64,000 nt of DNA. Origin: Desulfobacterales bacterium. GTDB taxonomy: Bacteria; Desulfobacterota; Desulfobacteria; Desulfobacterales; JAHEIW01. Under the pieces are notes generated by a model. The model did no database searches and was not told where the DNA came from. It worked only from the letters and a program-made list of their open reading frames with translations. The position numbers and the translations under genes were made by a program. Of the stretch, positions 47,322 through 55,211 are shown piece after piece (position 1 is the stretch's first letter; the number at the start of each line of letters is the position of its first letter). The DNA lies in the NCBI GenBank assembly GCA_030066985.1, contig JASJAN010000034.1, forward strand, positions 1-64,000, in the 5' to 3' direction.

Positions 47322-48539
47322 ATGGAAATTGAATTTCAACGCAAAGTGGATCGGTATGTCGGCGCATTGATCTGCCGAATCTTTTCCCTTTTTCACCGCA
47401 AAAGCAAAGATGAGGATGACGGCTTTCAGCCTAAAAAGTTTCTGGTCATTTTGCTCTCCGAGATGGGAAGCCTGGTTCTGGCCTACCCCATGTTCCAGCA
47501 GATCAAACGGCGCTACCCTGGAGCTGAGCTCTACGGGCTTTTATTTGACAAAAACAAAGAGGTCTTATCGTTGCTCGATGTCACCTCGCCTGAAAAAATT
47601 ATAACCATCCGCGATACATCTTTTGGGGTCTTTGCGGTCGATTGCCTGCGTGCGCTCAGCCATATTCGTAAACTGAAGCTTGATGTTGTCATCGACTGTG
47701 AACTGTTTGCCAGGATCAGCAGCCTTTTTTCATTTTTAAGCAGTGCGCGGATTCGCGTCGGATTTCATCCGCACACCCAGGAAGGCCTGTATCGCGGCAG
47801 CTTCATCAATCGACCGGTATTGTTCAATCCCTACCATCATATGTCACGCCAATTTCTCAATTTGGTCTCCGCGATTGATTCGGTCAGCACCCCGACGGTC
47901 AAGCAATCTGCGGGACACAACAATTTGAAAGCACCGGTGATCGACTTTGCACAGGCTGAAATTCAAGCCATGCAGACGCAGCTGCAGACCGATTTTAAGG
48001 CCATAACCGGAAAAAAATTGGTTTTGATTTATCCGGGCGGTGGCATATTGCCCATCCGGGCCTGGCCGCGCAATTATTACAGCCAGGTTGCGGGCGAATT
48101 GATAAAAAAAGGCTATGCCGTGGGTATTGTCGGGCTGGCAGCGGACAAGGCACTGGCAGCCACGATTTTATCCGATTGCAATCATCCGGCCTGCATCGAT
48201 TTAACCGGGTATACCCGCACGGTGAAGGAATTGATGCTCATCTTTCAGTTTAGCGAACTGTTAATCACTAACGATGGTGGTCCGGGGCAGTTTGCCGCCC
48301 TGACACCGGTGCCGACCATCATATTTTACGGACCTGAAACCCCGGACCTTTATGGCCCGGCGGACGACAAGGCGACCCTGTTTTACAATCCCCTGCCCTG
48401 CTCACCCTGCCTCACAGCATATAACCATCGCAACTCCCCTTGCGATGGCGACAATCTGTGTTTAAAACAGATTCCACCGCAGCAGGTGCTCAAAAAAGCT
48501 TTGCAGATATTGGAAAAAGATTGGTCCGCCGGCGGTTAG
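47322..48539 (+). CDS. GT9-family glycosyltransferase (heptosyltransferase-like)
   Basis: A 405-residue protein of the ADP-heptose:LPS heptosyltransferase family. The N-terminal Rossmann part begins at KKFLVILLSEMGSLVLAYPM near residue 38; the nucleotide-sugar part has LVLIYPGGGILPIRAWP and later LITNDGGPGQFAA near 315. It probably adds a sugar to the LPS core or another glycan on the cytoplasmic face. Several cysteines near the end (CSPCLTAYNHRNSPC...CLKQI) are typical of a subset of this family. Confidence 0.85.
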   Translation: MEIEFQRKVDRYVGALICRIFSLFHRKSKDEDDGFQPKKFLVILLSEMGSLVLAYPMFQQIKRRYPGAELYGLLFDKNKEVLSLLDVTSPEKIITIRDTSFGVFAVDCLRALSHIRKLKLDVVIDCELFARISSLFSFLSSARIRVGFHPHTQEGLYRGSFINRPVLFNPYHHMSRQFLNLVSAIDSVSTPTVKQSAGHNNLKAPVIDFAQAEIQAMQTQLQTDFKAITGKKLVLIYPGGGILPIRAWPRNYYSQVAGELIKKGYAVGIVGLAADKALAATILSDCNHPACIDLTGYTRTVKELMLIFQFSELLITNDGGPGQFAALTPVPTIIFYGPETPDLYGPADDKATLFYNPLPCSPCLTAYNHRNSPCDGDNLCLKQIPPQQVLKKALQILEKDWSAGG

Positions 48540-48560
48540 GAAAACCAGGAGGCATTTGCA

Positions 48561-48866
48561 ATGTCAATTTTTGCTTTGCTCGGACTCATTTTGTTGCTGC
48601 TATCGATATCTTTACTGGTGTATCAAGGGATGACGGCGTTCATGAATATGGGCGCATCCGACGAATTCAGGTTTGAAAACATCACCTTTGTCGATATCCT
48701 GGATGTATCAACCGTTAAATGGCTTGAAGGGTTTTCCTCTGTATATGTTCAAAGCGTTGCTGAGACGCTGCTGAGCATGCCTTTAGCCATTTTGCTGTTT
48801 GCCGGCGCCATTATATTTTTTTTAATTCATGCATTCACCAGCGAAAAACGGTTGCGCAAAGCATAG
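48561..48866 (+). CDS. Small two-helix membrane protein
   Basis: A 101-residue protein with helices at about 4-24 (FALLGLILLLLSISLLVYQG) and 71-92 (MPLAILLFAGAIIFFLIHAF) and a soluble loop between. AGGAGG precedes the ATG, and it starts 21 bases after the glycosyltransferase, so probably the same transcript. Function unknown. Confidence 0.7.
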   Translation: MSIFALLGLILLLLSISLLVYQGMTAFMNMGASDEFRFENITFVDILDVSTVKWLEGFSSVYVQSVAETLLSMPLAILLFAGAIIFFLIHAFTSEKRLRKA

Positions 48867-48912
48867 TGCATGCAATTTTCTGCGCAGGCCGTCAAATCTC
48901 TCGTCGCAGTTG

Positions 48913-49479
48913 TCAGGGCATGCGAGTCGCCTGCTTGATGACAATGGGCTCTGCCGGCACATCTCTAAAGCGGCCGCGCGTAACCGTCTGAACTTTTGAG
49001 ATGCGATCGACAACATCCATTCCTTCCACCACTTGTCCAAATACCGCGTAGCCCCAGCCCTGAGAGGTTTTACCTTTGTAATTCAAAAAGTCATTGTTTT
49101 TGGTGTTAATAAAAAACTGGGCAGTGGCACTGTGCGGATTCGGTGTCCTGGCCATGGCAATGGTGCCGCGCTGGTTGAGCAATCCATTGGCGGCTTCGTT
49201 GCGAATCGCTGCCCGGGTTTCTTTTTGCTGCATATCCACCGTAAAACCACCCCCCTGAATCATGAAATTGGGGATCACGCGGTGAAATACTGTGTTGCTG
49301 TAAAATCCCGCATCCACATAAGCCAAAAAATTTTTAACGGTTTGCGGTGCCTTATTCGCATTCAGCTCAAGCACAATTTTTCCTTTGGAGGTTTCCAAGA
49401 CCACTTTGGGGTTTTCATCAGCAGCAGCGGTTAAGGTCATCAGCAAAACGGCAAAACCAACAATCAATAAACGTTTCAT
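48913..49479 (-). CDS. ppiA: Periplasmic cyclophilin-type peptidyl-prolyl isomerase
   Basis: A 188-residue protein with a signal peptide (residues 1-22, ending AAADE) and a cyclophilin domain: [16 protein letters not shown] near 65, RGTIAMART and SATAQFFIN, all conserved active-site elements. It catalyses proline isomerisation in exported proteins. The ATG at 49479 follows GGAGG; a longer in-frame start lies upstream but lacks such a site. Confidence 0.92.
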   Translation of the reverse strand: MKRLLIVGFAVLLMTLTAAADENPKVVLETSKGKIVLELNANKAPQTVKNFLAYVDAGFYSNTVFHRVIPNFMIQGGGFTVDMQQKETRAAIRNEAANGLLNQRGTIAMARTPNPHSATAQFFINTKNNDFLNYKGKTSQGWGYAVFGQVVEGMDVVDRISKVQTVTRGRFRDVPAEPIVIKQATRMP

Positions 49480-49895
49480 AACACCTCCTAGCAACTTTTC
49501 CATCTGTTCAGGTTGGTATACCCAAATATAACACCTGCCGGGATCATATACCCATAAATCGATGCATTCAATTAATTTCGCGTTAAATTTAAACCTGCAA
49601 AATAGGGTTTATTCGCCAAAGGCAACAAGGTCAGCTAAACCCGCACAAATAGCAATCATGATCACTGGCTAACACAACTGGGCAGCTATTGACCTTGGGC
49701 AAACAAATGGGCGCCGTATTCAGCTGCCAACAGCTAATAAATGCTGTTTTGAGTTGACCATTAGGAAAATTTTGCACTGCAGGATAGTTGTGCAAATTAA
49801 TAACTTACTGAAATTAAACAGATATTAGTTTGGCACAGTATCTGCAGACAGCAAAGATACGACAATTACACCCATAGGAGAAAGATGCTCTGCTC
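49480..49895. other. Intergenic region upstream of the stator-like cluster
   Basis: These 416 bases contain the ppiA ribosome site at one end and a sigma-54-like promoter at 49831 at the other. Between them I see no gene, RNA or strong hairpin. Confidence 0.45.
49831..49846 (+). promoter_or_regulatory. Sigma-54-like promoter upstream of the MotA-like cluster
   Basis: TGGCAC, five bases, then CTGC: one mismatch from TGGCAC-N5-TTGC, with GG and GC at the correct 12-base spacing. It lies 50 bases upstream of the first small MotA-like gene. The equivalent place before the second copy keeps TCTGCA but has lost TGGCAC. Confidence 0.55.
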
Positions 49896-50150
49896 ATGCG
49901 GATATTATTACCCATTGTCTGGTTGCTTATTTTCATCTTACCCGGATGCATCATTGCCGGTCCCGAAATCATCATGCAATTAGAAAACTTTCTACTGCTG
50001 GTGGTCAGCCTGCTGCTCAGCGCGTGTATCACCGTCCCGCTTAGGACTGTCAAAATCCTTCGTAAAATCTTCAACGCGGTTTTCAAGCAGAAGGAGATCA
50101 TTAATGATCGGTTGATAAGTGATTACGCTATTTCAAGCAAACGGCACTAG
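49896..50150 (+). CDS. Short MotA-like TM1-TM2 hairpin protein, tandem copy 1
   Basis: An 84-residue protein of two membrane helices (about 3-22, 29-48) followed by a short charged tail. It matches the first 80 residues of the full MotA-like protein at 50665: PxIVWLLIFI, SLLLSACITVPLRTVKILRK against TLLSALIAFPLKTFKDLFKS. It ends at NDRLISDYAISSKRH, before the third and fourth helices. The start at 49896 fits the alignment with copies 2 and 3; AGGAG is 14 bases upstream, rather far. The LPGC in helix 1 resembles a lipobox but is not kept in the other copies. Confidence 0.7.
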   Translation: MRILLPIVWLLIFILPGCIIAGPEIIMQLENFLLLVVSLLLSACITVPLRTVKILRKIFNAVFKQKEIINDRLISDYAISSKRH

Positions 50151-50277
50151 TCCAATTTCGAACATGATTTTCAATCGATAAAATCTTAAGCAACTGAAAT
50201 TATATAAAAAATATTTTTAATCCGTTTCTGCAAACTCATTGCGGATACGACAATTCAATCCATAGGAGGACAATTCT

Positions 50278-50535
50278 GTGATCAAGAAATTGCTTCTACC
50301 ACTCATCCTGTTGTTTTTTGTCACCCTGTCTACAAACATCGTCGAGAATGCCTCGATCATTATAAATCTTAAAAGTGGGTTGCTGGTGGCCTTCGGCATG
50401 CTGTTAAGTGCGTTTATTGCCGTAACGTTTAAAACCCTCAAGGACCTTTTCACAAGCCTCGGGGCGTATATTCAGCAGAAACAGGCCATGAATGAAAACC
50501 TGATCAGCGATTACCTGATTCGTGGTAAATCATAA
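50278..50535 (+). CDS. Short MotA-like TM1-TM2 hairpin protein, tandem copy 2
   Basis: An 85-residue protein that starts at a GTG eight bases after AGGAGG. It is clearly a paralogue of copy 1 and of the N-terminus of the 270-residue protein: KKLLLPLILLFFVTLS, SIIINLKSGLLVAFGMLLSA, then NENLISDYLIRGKS. The upstream leader is shared too: GATACGACAATT...CCATAGGAG occurs before both copies 1 and 2. Starts of the three copies are 382 and 387 bases apart, so the unit was duplicated with its leader. Confidence 0.75.
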   Translation: MIKKLLLPLILLFFVTLSTNIVENASIIINLKSGLLVAFGMLLSAFIAVTFKTLKDLFTSLGAYIQQKQAMNENLISDYLIRGKS

Positions 50536-50664
50536 TGGGGCATTGGCGGGCCTTAACTTGAATGGATAATTTGTTAACAACCGATATTATTATAAATTTA
50601 TTTTAAACGGGTCTGCTAGCCACATCAGAAATTGGTTTAATGAAATCCCTAAAAGGAGAATCCA

Positions 50665-51477
50665 GTGCTCAAGAAATTGTTGCTGCCCATTGGTCTGCTT
50701 TTGTTTATCATCATGTCAGAAAGCGTTATTGATGGCACCTCTATTATCATGAACTTAAAAAGCGCTCTGCTGGTGACAGTGGGCACGCTGTTAAGCGCCT
50801 TAATCGCCTTTCCTTTGAAAACCTTCAAAGACCTGTTTAAAAGTCTCATGGCGGTTCACCTGCGACAGGAGACCGATAACGAATCGCTGATCAAGGAACT
50901 TGAAAAGCTGGCACTGATCTGGCGCCGCCATGGACTGGTGGCCCTTGAACATGCCCGCACAGGAATTGAGAATGTTTTCTTGCAAAAGGGTATCGAACTG
51001 GTGGTTGACGGCTACGATCGCTATGAGATCCGCAATATCATGGAAAAGGACTATGAGCTTTATTTTTCCCGCAAAGAGTCACAGGTCAATATTTTAAACA
51101 CCCTTGCCAAGCTGGCCCCGGTGTTTGGCTTTGTGGGTACCATTTTGGGTCTGATTAACGTCTTAAACAGTATGCAAGATCCCACCATGATCGGAAAGGG
51201 CATGGCGCTGGCCTTGTTAACCACGCTCTACGGCATTTTGCTGGCCAATTTTCTTTTCTTTCCGCTAGCAAAAAAGCTGTCTGAATACACCAAGACCGAG
51301 GCAACCGTTCTAAATATTATATTAGAGGGCATCATGGATATCGCCGAGCAAAAAACCTCTAAATCCATTTCCCACAGGCTCAATTCCTATCTTGACGTCA
51401 ATCGCCTCAGCCGTATGCATAAGAAGAAAAAACGCCAACGGCAGGTGCGGCCCAAACCCCAAATGCAAATGCAGTAA
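50665..51477 (+). CDS. MotA/TolQ/ExbB-type proton-channel protein
   Basis: A 270-residue MotA-like stator protein. Helices 1-2 lie at about 4-22 and 33-53 (SALLVTVGTLLSALIAFPLK, typical for MotA), a cytoplasmic part of about 90 residues follows, then helices 3-4 (LAKLAPVFGFVGTILGLINV and MALALLTTLYGILLANFLFF). The C-terminus is basic with Gln/Pro. GTG start at 50665 after AAAAGGAGAA. The MotB-like gene begins nine bases after its stop. No flagellar genes are near, so it may power a flagellum encoded elsewhere or another ion-driven machine. Too short for the long-tailed ZorA protein of Zorya defence. Confidence 0.85.
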   Translation: MLKKLLLPIGLLLFIIMSESVIDGTSIIMNLKSALLVTVGTLLSALIAFPLKTFKDLFKSLMAVHLRQETDNESLIKELEKLALIWRRHGLVALEHARTGIENVFLQKGIELVVDGYDRYEIRNIMEKDYELYFSRKESQVNILNTLAKLAPVFGFVGTILGLINVLNSMQDPTMIGKGMALALLTTLYGILLANFLFFPLAKKLSEYTKTEATVLNIILEGIMDIAEQKTSKSISHRLNSYLDVNRLSRMHKKKKRQRQVRPKPQMQMQ

Positions 51478-51486
51478 TACCGCCAA

Positions 51487-52221
51487 ATGCGAGACAATCA
51501 CACAGCAGAATCAGACGGCAAAACACTTAAACGGCGGCTTGAGCTGTCTGAGCAAAGAAGATCGCTACTGCAAAAGCGACTTTCGTCATCGATCATTGAA
51601 GATGACACAACCCTGTGGAGTTATGTTGATCTGATCACGCTGCTGCTGGTTTTATTTATCCTGTTTTATTCCCATGCCATTTCCCGCAAAGCGACGGTAA
51701 AAAGGGATGCTGCAGTGTCCAAGCAGGCATCCCAGGCCCAAACGCAGGATGCCTCGTTGGAGCAGTTGCGCCGCCAGGTTATGCAAACCGTGCGCTCAAA
51801 AGATAAAAAGGATTTTGCAGTACGCTGGGATCAAAAGCGATTGGTATTGGTGCTGGGTGAAAAAATTGCCTTCAATGTAGGTGACGCCACCCTGCTTCCT
51901 GATTTTCAGCCCACGTTAAAGCAGATTGCCCGATTCATTTCATCCCAGCACGGCTATAAGGTCTCGGTGGCAGGTCATACGGACGATGTGCCCATTCACA
52001 CCCGGCAGTTTCCCACCAACTGGGAGCTGTCAGCGATTCGGGCCGTCAATGTGGCTAAGTTTCTGATCGATCATGGCGTCCATTCCCAACGACTTTCAAT
52101 CGAAGGGCATTCGGCCTACCGACCCATTCTTCCCAACAGCAGCGCCCAGAATCGACAAGCCAATCGTCGGGTCGAGATCACATTGATCAAAGAAAGAGAT
52201 GAGAAAACAAGGCAGCACTGA
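51487..52221 (+). CDS. MotB/OmpA-type stator partner
   Basis: A 244-residue protein. A single membrane helix with the proton-path aspartate is at about 39-56 (WSYVDLITLLLVLFILFY). A linker leads to an OmpA-like peptidoglycan-binding domain (about 115-240): VSVAGHTDDVPIHTRQFPTN, WELSAIRAVNVAKFL, GHSAYRP and NRRVEITL are all conserved. With the preceding protein it forms a MotAB-type stator. It ends in a TGA that is also the first three bases of a 79-bp inverted-repeat element. Confidence 0.88.
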   Translation: MRDNHTAESDGKTLKRRLELSEQRRSLLQKRLSSSIIEDDTTLWSYVDLITLLLVLFILFYSHAISRKATVKRDAAVSKQASQAQTQDASLEQLRRQVMQTVRSKDKKDFAVRWDQKRLVLVLGEKIAFNVGDATLLPDFQPTLKQIARFISSQHGYKVSVAGHTDDVPIHTRQFPTNWELSAIRAVNVAKFLIDHGVHSQRLSIEGHSAYRPILPNSSAQNRQANRRVEITLIKERDEKTRQH

Positions 52222-52297
52222 CCTGCCCCCCAAAAACTGATCCAGATTTTAAGTTAGAGTTATGGTAAATCTGGAAGCAAAAAAGGAGGGCAGGTCA
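52219..52297. mobile_element. 79-bp inverted-repeat element (MITE-like or solo IS end)
   Basis: TGACCTGCCCCCC at 52219-52231 and GGAGGGCAGGTCA at 52285-52297 are inverted copies with one mismatch. Inside, TCCAGATTT at 52241-52249 pairs exactly with AAATCTGGA at 52267-52275; the arms are placed symmetrically, nine bases apart on each side. The TGA...TCA ends resemble those of IS3-family elements. No transposase is present. It sits exactly at the stop codon of the MotB-like gene. Confidence 0.6.
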
Positions 52298-52663
52298 AGA
52301 ATGGGATGGGGTAAAGTCCCGGAGTGGCTTTTCTATAACAACAAAGGTAATCCTTTGGATCCAAGAAATCTTAGGCAGAGAATCCATTATAAGATATGCG
52401 AAAAAGCCAGGCTTAGGCGCGTCAGAATCCACGATTTAAGGCATTCCTATGCTACCATAAGAATTTCAGCAGGTCACAATATAGCTGATATATCCCGTCA
52501 GCTTGGTCATTCTTCGTATAAAATTACAGTTGATACATATTATTATTGGATTCCCGATCAGAATTCCAATGAAGTAGATGAACTAGACATGATCGGCAAA
52601 AACCGCAACAATCCGCAACCTATGCGCAACCAAAATATAAAGGATTCAGCTGCTTTTAGCTAA
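52262..52663 (+). pseudogene. Integrase C-terminal fragment beside tRNA-Phe
   Basis: A 133-codon frame reads as the C-terminal half of a tyrosine recombinase: WGKVPEWLFYNNKGNPLDPR, then HDLRHSYATIRISAGH, RQLGHSSYKITVDTYYYWIP. The HXXR, LGH and tyrosine elements are there, but the first catalytic arginine and all of the N-terminal domains are missing, so it cannot be active alone. It ends 15 bases from the 3' end of tRNA-Phe, a typical integration position. Confidence 0.85.
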
Positions 52664-52669
52664 ATCCTT
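52640..52669 (-). terminator. Hairpin between tRNA-Phe and the integrase fragment
   Basis: AAGGATTCAGCT at 52640-52651 pairs with AGCTAAATCCTT at 52658-52669 with one mismatch. On the minus strand it lies nine bases beyond the tRNA 3' end and is followed by TTATATTTT, so it probably ends the tRNA transcript. Confidence 0.6.
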
Positions 52670-52677
52670 AATATTAC

Positions 52678-52753
52678 TGGTGCCGAGGGACAGAATCGAA
52701 CTGCCGACACGGGGATTTTCAGTCCCCTGCTCTACCGACTGAGCTACCTCGGC
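52678..52753 (-). tRNA. tRNA-Phe (anticodon GAA)
   Basis: A 76-base cloverleaf with CCA encoded. Acceptor GCCGAGG pairs with CCTCGGC, anticodon stem GGGGA/TCCCC encloses loop CTGAAAA (anticodon GAA), T arm GGCAG-TTCGATT-CTGTC. Confidence 0.97.
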
Positions 52754-52795
52754 TCACTGAATCCTACTGATTTTAATGCTTAAATTAAAATGGAA

Positions 52796-52824
52796 TCTCT
52801 ATTAAATGCACCCTTCTTTGTCAA
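52796..52824 (-). promoter_or_regulatory. Likely sigma-70 promoter of tRNA-Phe
   Basis: On the minus strand TTGACA (52824-52819), a 17-base spacer and TAGAGA (52801-52796), about 42 bases before the tRNA. The -35 is perfect, the -10 weak. Confidence 0.45.
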
Positions 52825-52831
52825 GATCTTT

Positions 52832-53575
52832 TTAGCTCATATCACCAAATAGAAATTGAGCTAATGCGCAGGCCGCAATGGTTGCGGTTTCAGCGCGCAG
52901 GATCCGCGGGCCGAGGCCGGCGACCAGGCAGCCGGCTGCTCGCGCGGTTTCAATTTCGCCTTCGGTAAAGCCCCCTTCAGGACCTATAATCAGGAGAATA
53001 TCTCGCGGCGGTGGTTGCTGAGTGGAAGTTATCAATGTATTGAGGGTGGCATCTTCATTTTCATAAAAGACAATTTTAAGATGATCATCTTGATCAGCAC
53101 TCAAAACGTCTTTATAGGTCTTTATCTTGGATATTTGAGGCAATTTTGCTCTCTGGCATTGTTTTATGGATTCTTGGCTTATCTTCTGCCAGCGCTCGCG
53201 CCTTGAAGCCGAGCGCTTTGCCCCGGGCACAGGAACCGAGCGCTCGCAAGTAAAAGGAATCCAGTGAGAAATACCGAGCTCGCACAAGTGCCGCAACAGA
53301 CGGTCCATTTTTTTATCTTTTAACAGGGCCTGAGCCACACCAATATGAACTTGGGGCTCCCTTTTTCCAGAGCGTTTGTCGGTAATCTCCAATTCCACGC
53401 CATCAGTCAAAAATTGCTGAATAATCGCTTCGTATTCAAACCCTTCCCCGTCCACAAGGCAAATCTTGTTACCGGGCTTTAAACGCAGCACATTTTTGAT
53501 ATGGCGTGCTTCTGAGCCTTTTAGAAGAACAGGCTTTTTTATCAATGCAGCCGGTTTCAAATAAAAATAGCGCAT
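52832..53575 (-). CDS. rsmE: 16S rRNA m3U1498 methyltransferase RsmE
   Basis: A 247-residue SPOUT methyltransferase. An N-terminal PUA-like part (SEARHIKNVLRLKPGN near 22) is followed by the knotted SAM-binding domain with IGPEGGFTEGEI near 197 and LGPRILRAETATIAA near 220. It methylates N3 of U1498 in 16S rRNA. Normal length. Confidence 0.95.
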   Translation of the reverse strand: MRYFYLKPAALIKKPVLLKGSEARHIKNVLRLKPGNKICLVDGEGFEYEAIIQQFLTDGVELEITDKRSGKREPQVHIGVAQALLKDKKMDRLLRHLCELGISHWIPFTCERSVPVPGAKRSASRRERWQKISQESIKQCQRAKLPQISKIKTYKDVLSADQDDHLKIVFYENEDATLNTLITSTQQPPPRDILLIIGPEGGFTEGEIETARAAGCLVAGLGPRILRAETATIAACALAQFLFGDMS

Positions 53576-53832
53576 CCTTATTTATCCTCTGCTGACAGAA
53601 CCATTCGATATTAAAGGGTTTACTGGCAACAGCCAGGATCAAATCCCTTGACTTCCACTATACCATATGATAATTTTTTTTAAATATAATAATGATTTGG
53701 TGTAACCTATCTTTAAAAAACAGGTGACCACGCCCCCATGGTCTGCCTGCGCGGATTCGTACGCCGAAGGTGGATTGCGACCTTCTGTAGCGATTCGCTA
53801 CCAATAACCCTTTCTAGCCAACGGTGACAAAC

Positions 53833-54987
53833 ATGGTTGATAATGAGAACCAACCCCCTGAACAGGACAAACCGGAAAAAAAGCTGCGACTTGATCTGAG
53901 TGAGGCCATGCCCCACGGTTTTGATGAAGACGATGATGATATCATCGAGCTTAAGGATGAGGTCAGTTCCCCACCGCAGGCACCGGAAGTGGACGCTGAA
54001 CCACTTGCAGACACAGATCAGGATCTCGAATCTACGGAGCTGCCTGCTGTTGAGAATATCATCGATCTGGATGCCCTGGAAGATGACGACAGCGATCCGG
54101 AGAATGTGATTCGAATTTCTGATGATCTGACGTTTGAAGAAGAAGATGAAAGCGTCGAAGATATCCTGCCCATGGAAAAAGAGCCGGCCCGAAAAGCTGA
54201 TGGTCACAATGATGTGGTTGAGATCACCGAGTTCGATGATATTCTGTCCGAAGACACCAGCGATATGATGACCCTTTCGGACATCAGCGAAGAGCTGGAC
54301 ATAGAAGAAGTCGAGGAGGAAGATGAATTTCTGGAACTGATCGACGTTGATGAAGATGAAGAAACTGAGATTGACGACATTCCACAAGAAGTTATCCAAT
54401 TTGACGGCCCCGGGGTTGATATCGAAGATGTCGAATTAAAAGATTTTATCAGCGATTCTTTGGATGAAGAAATTCAAATTGATGAAGAATTTGATGATGA
54501 TCTTGTCAGCATGCTGGGTGTTGAATCTGGCGAAGAGATGGATATAGCTGAGCAGGCATCCTCGCAAGAGGATTTTGATTTTAGTATGGATTCCAGCGAT
54601 ATTTCTGAAAAAATTGACCAGCTGGACAACATTTTCTTTGACGACATGGAGTCAGAAACTGAACTGGAAGAAGAAGTCGAGCTGGAAGAAGAAGCGAGCG
54701 AAGCCTTTGAGCTCGATTCCGATGACACTGCGATGCAAATCGATGAAACCGAAGATATGGGTGTTAGCGGTGGAGAAGGCATCGATATGCCGCTGGCAGC
54801 CGGAGGGATGGCCGCTATGGCCGCCAGCCCCAACCAGATAGAAGAAACCATTGAACAGATCATCGAACGTAAATTTTCAGGTAAAATTGAATCCATGATC
54901 ACCCAGATCATTGAAAAAGCGGTTACCAAAGAAATTGAGAGTTTAAAAAAGATGCTTTTGGAAGAGGATCGCGACGAGGACCTTTAA
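53833..54987 (+). CDS. Very acidic protein of unknown function with a C-terminal helical segment
   Basis: About 384 residues, extremely rich in Asp and Glu (for example DEDDDDIIELKDE and EEEDESVEDI), with few positive charges. A Gly/Ala/Met patch (LAAGGMAAMAAS) near residue 325 separates the acidic part from a C-terminal segment IEETIEQIIERKFSGKIESM and a Lys/Glu-rich coil that may form a coiled coil. The acidic part is probably disordered. The ATG at 53833 is used; a GTG three codons earlier is possible, and neither has a Shine-Dalgarno. It is upstream of valS but separated by a terminator. I do not recognise the family. Confidence 0.65.
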   Translation: MVDNENQPPEQDKPEKKLRLDLSEAMPHGFDEDDDDIIELKDEVSSPPQAPEVDAEPLADTDQDLESTELPAVENIIDLDALEDDDSDPENVIRISDDLTFEEEDESVEDILPMEKEPARKADGHNDVVEITEFDDILSEDTSDMMTLSDISEELDIEEVEEEDEFLELIDVDEDEETEIDDIPQEVIQFDGPGVDIEDVELKDFISDSLDEEIQIDEEFDDDLVSMLGVESGEEMDIAEQASSQEDFDFSMDSSDISEKIDQLDNIFFDDMESETELEEEVELEEEASEAFELDSDDTAMQIDETEDMGVSGGEGIDMPLAAGGMAAMAASPNQIEETIEQIIERKFSGKIESMITQIIEKAVTKEIESLKKMLLEEDRDEDL

Positions 54988-55055
54988 CATTATTGGCTCA
55001 GACGGTCTGTGAGCCCAAAAAAAAACTACTCATTTAAAACCAACTGTGTTAATAG

Positions 55056-55089
55056 CAGGGGATTATTCACTAATCCTCTGTTTTATTTT
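55056..55089 (+). terminator. Rho-independent terminator after the acidic gene
   Basis: CAGGGGATTA at 55056-55065 pairs with TAATCCTCTG at 55071-55080 (one G-T pair), then TTTTATTTT. It lies about 70 bases after the stop and 120 bases before valS; it could also attenuate valS, but no T-box elements are seen. Confidence 0.7.
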
Positions 55090-55211
55090 GTAACCGCATC
55101 CAATCATTGGATGCATCTATTTTTGTATTGCAGCATCAGGCGCTGTTGAATCGGTTGATTGAATGGCGTCACTATTTTTATAGCGCCGTTAACGGAAGGA
55201 AAATCTAACCG

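Noticed and set aside
49896-50150. Lipoprotein signal (LPGC) in tandem copy 1
   Set aside because: The cysteine is absent from copies 2 and 3 and proline before glycine is unusual for a lipobox; the segment aligns as the first membrane helix.
50665-52221. Zorya anti-phage defence (ZorA/ZorB)
   Set aside because: The MotA-like protein lacks the long coiled-coil tail of ZorA, and no ZorC, ZorD or ZorE gene follows; only an integrase fragment and a tRNA do.
53713-54399. 228-codon minus-strand frame
   Set aside because: It is the antisense of the acidic protein gene; its hydrophobic composition is the expected shadow of Asp/Glu codons.
55000-55211. T-box leader for valS
   Set aside because: Only a simple terminator hairpin is visible; no T-box sequence or specifier stem was found.
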